Shown here: positions 13,085 through 13,523 of the stretch, in pieces | How the letters are laid out: each line of letters begins with the position of its first letter | Position numbering within the stretch: the stretch's first letter is position 1 | Origin: an uncultured Faecalibacterium sp. | GTDB taxonomy: Bacteria > Bacillota > Clostridia > Oscillospirales > Ruminococcaceae | Direction: 5' to 3' | Length of the DNA: 13,523 nucleotides | Assembly: GCA_902463905.1 (NCBI GenBank) | Contig: CABQHF010000034.1 | Span: 1 to 13,523, forward strand | Position numbers and translations under genes: made by a program | The notes under the pieces: model-generated | What the model was told of the DNA's origin: nothing | Seen by the model: the letters and a program-made list of their open reading frames with translations, nothing else | Database searches by the model: none

Positions 13085-13523
13085 ATGAGTGAAAAACTTT
13101 CTGCCAAGCAGTATGCAGAGCAGCTGCTCTATAAGCCGGAATACGCTGCCGACAAGCAGCCCGACGTGAAGGAAAAGGCCGCCGCTTTTGCAGAGGGCTA
13201 CAAGAACTTCCTGGACCATGCCAAGACCGAACGCGAGGCTGCCGCCACCAGCGAGCAGATGCTGCTGGCTGCCGGTTACAAGCCCTTTGAGCCGAAAAAG
13301 ACCTATGCACCCGGTGAGAAGATCTACTTCATCCAGGAGCACAAGGCCGTCGTGGCGGCTACCATCGGTCAGAAGCCCTTTGAGGAGGGCTTCCGTCTGG
13401 TGATCGCCCACATCGACAGCCCCCGTCTGGACCTGCGCCCGAACCCCCTGTATGAGTCCGACCACCTGAGCTACTTCAAGACCCACTACTACGGCGGCAT
13501 CCGCAAGTATCAGTGGGGCACCA
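13085..13523 (+). CDS. M18-family aspartyl aminopeptidase-like protein (3' end beyond window)
   Basis: The first 146 residues of a metallo-aminopeptidase of the M18 family (usually 420-480 residues), which removes N-terminal acidic residues from peptides in the cytoplasm. The visible metal-ligand motif is AHIDSPRLDLRPNPLYE with His and Asp, followed by LSYFKTHYYGGIRKYQWG. It begins MSEKLSAKQYAEQLLYKPEY. AAGGAG (13069-13074) lies 10 nt before the ATG, which is 25 bp after the transglycosylase stop, so it may belong to the same transcript; no terminator is seen between them. Confidence 0.9.
   Translation, partial: MSEKLSAKQYAEQLLYKPEYAADKQPDVKEKAAAFAEGYKNFLDHAKTEREAAATSEQMLLAAGYKPFEPKKTYAPGEKIYFIQEHKAVVAATIGQKPFEEGFRLVIAHIDSPRLDLRPNPLYESDHLSYFKTHYYGGIRKYQWGT

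Noticed and set aside
1..13523. Mobile element, CRISPR array, toxin-antitoxin or defence system
   Set aside because: No transposase, integrase, regular repeat-spacer array or defence-family protein was seen in any frame; all major genes are metabolic, translational, transport, envelope or sporulation functions.

Overview
The window comes from the chromosome of a GC-rich, low-mobile-content Firmicute. The Gram-positive gene set (a Sua5-type YwlC-like enzyme, a YyzM/DUF951 protein, DUF4364, and spoIVA behind a SigmaE-like promoter), the strong G/C bias at third codon positions and the hairpin-rich intergenic repeats point to Clostridia, family Oscillospiraceae/Ruminococcaceae (Faecalibacterium, Subdoligranulum or Gemmiger type). 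That placement is inferred from protein character and remembered genomes, not from a search. There are no phage, IS, CRISPR, tRNA or rRNA genes, and this is mostly ordinary core genome.

Layout. 1-3438 (minus strand): a MATE-family efflux transporter cut by the left edge, and upstream of it a cytoplasmic GH31 alpha-glucosidase whose active-site residues resemble the isomaltose-preferring gut enzyme from Ruminococcus obeum. 3439-3665 is a divergent promoter region with a spaced direct repeat. 3666-5674 (plus): an orphan PglC-like phosphoglycosyl transferase, then an aspartyl-tRNA synthetase of the archaeal/eukaryotic (short, non-GAD) type with its own promoter and a strong UUCG-loop terminator. 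5675-5946 holds that terminator, an 85-bp multi-hairpin repeat and a SigmaE-like promoter for spoIVA (5947-7437). 7438-7564 holds the spoIVA terminator and a second hairpin repeat that probably terminates the opposing gene. 7565-9118 (minus): a DUF4364 winged-helix protein and, upstream of it, an S1-domain RNA-binding protein. 9119-9334 is a divergent promoter region with overlapping -10 boxes.

9335 to the right edge (plus): DUF951 and prfA (release factor 1), then a tightly packed group tsaC (Sua5-type) - coaE - membrane-anchored lytic transglycosylase with 4-nt overlaps, and the start of an M18 aminopeptidase.

Functional themes. Translation dominates: AspRS (possibly for both tRNA-Asp and tRNA-Asn), RF1, the t6A-modification enzyme and an S1-domain protein. 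Coenzyme A synthesis, spore coat assembly, peptidoglycan turnover, glycan priming and alpha-glucoside use make up the rest. Several promoters share the form TTGCAA/T - 17 bp - TATACT. I found no convincing wholly new multi-gene system. The best leads are the SigmaE promoter on spoIVA, the multi-arm repeats, the archaeal-type AspRS, the GH31 specificity residue, and the loss of the helix-breaking proline in the phosphoglycosyl transferase.
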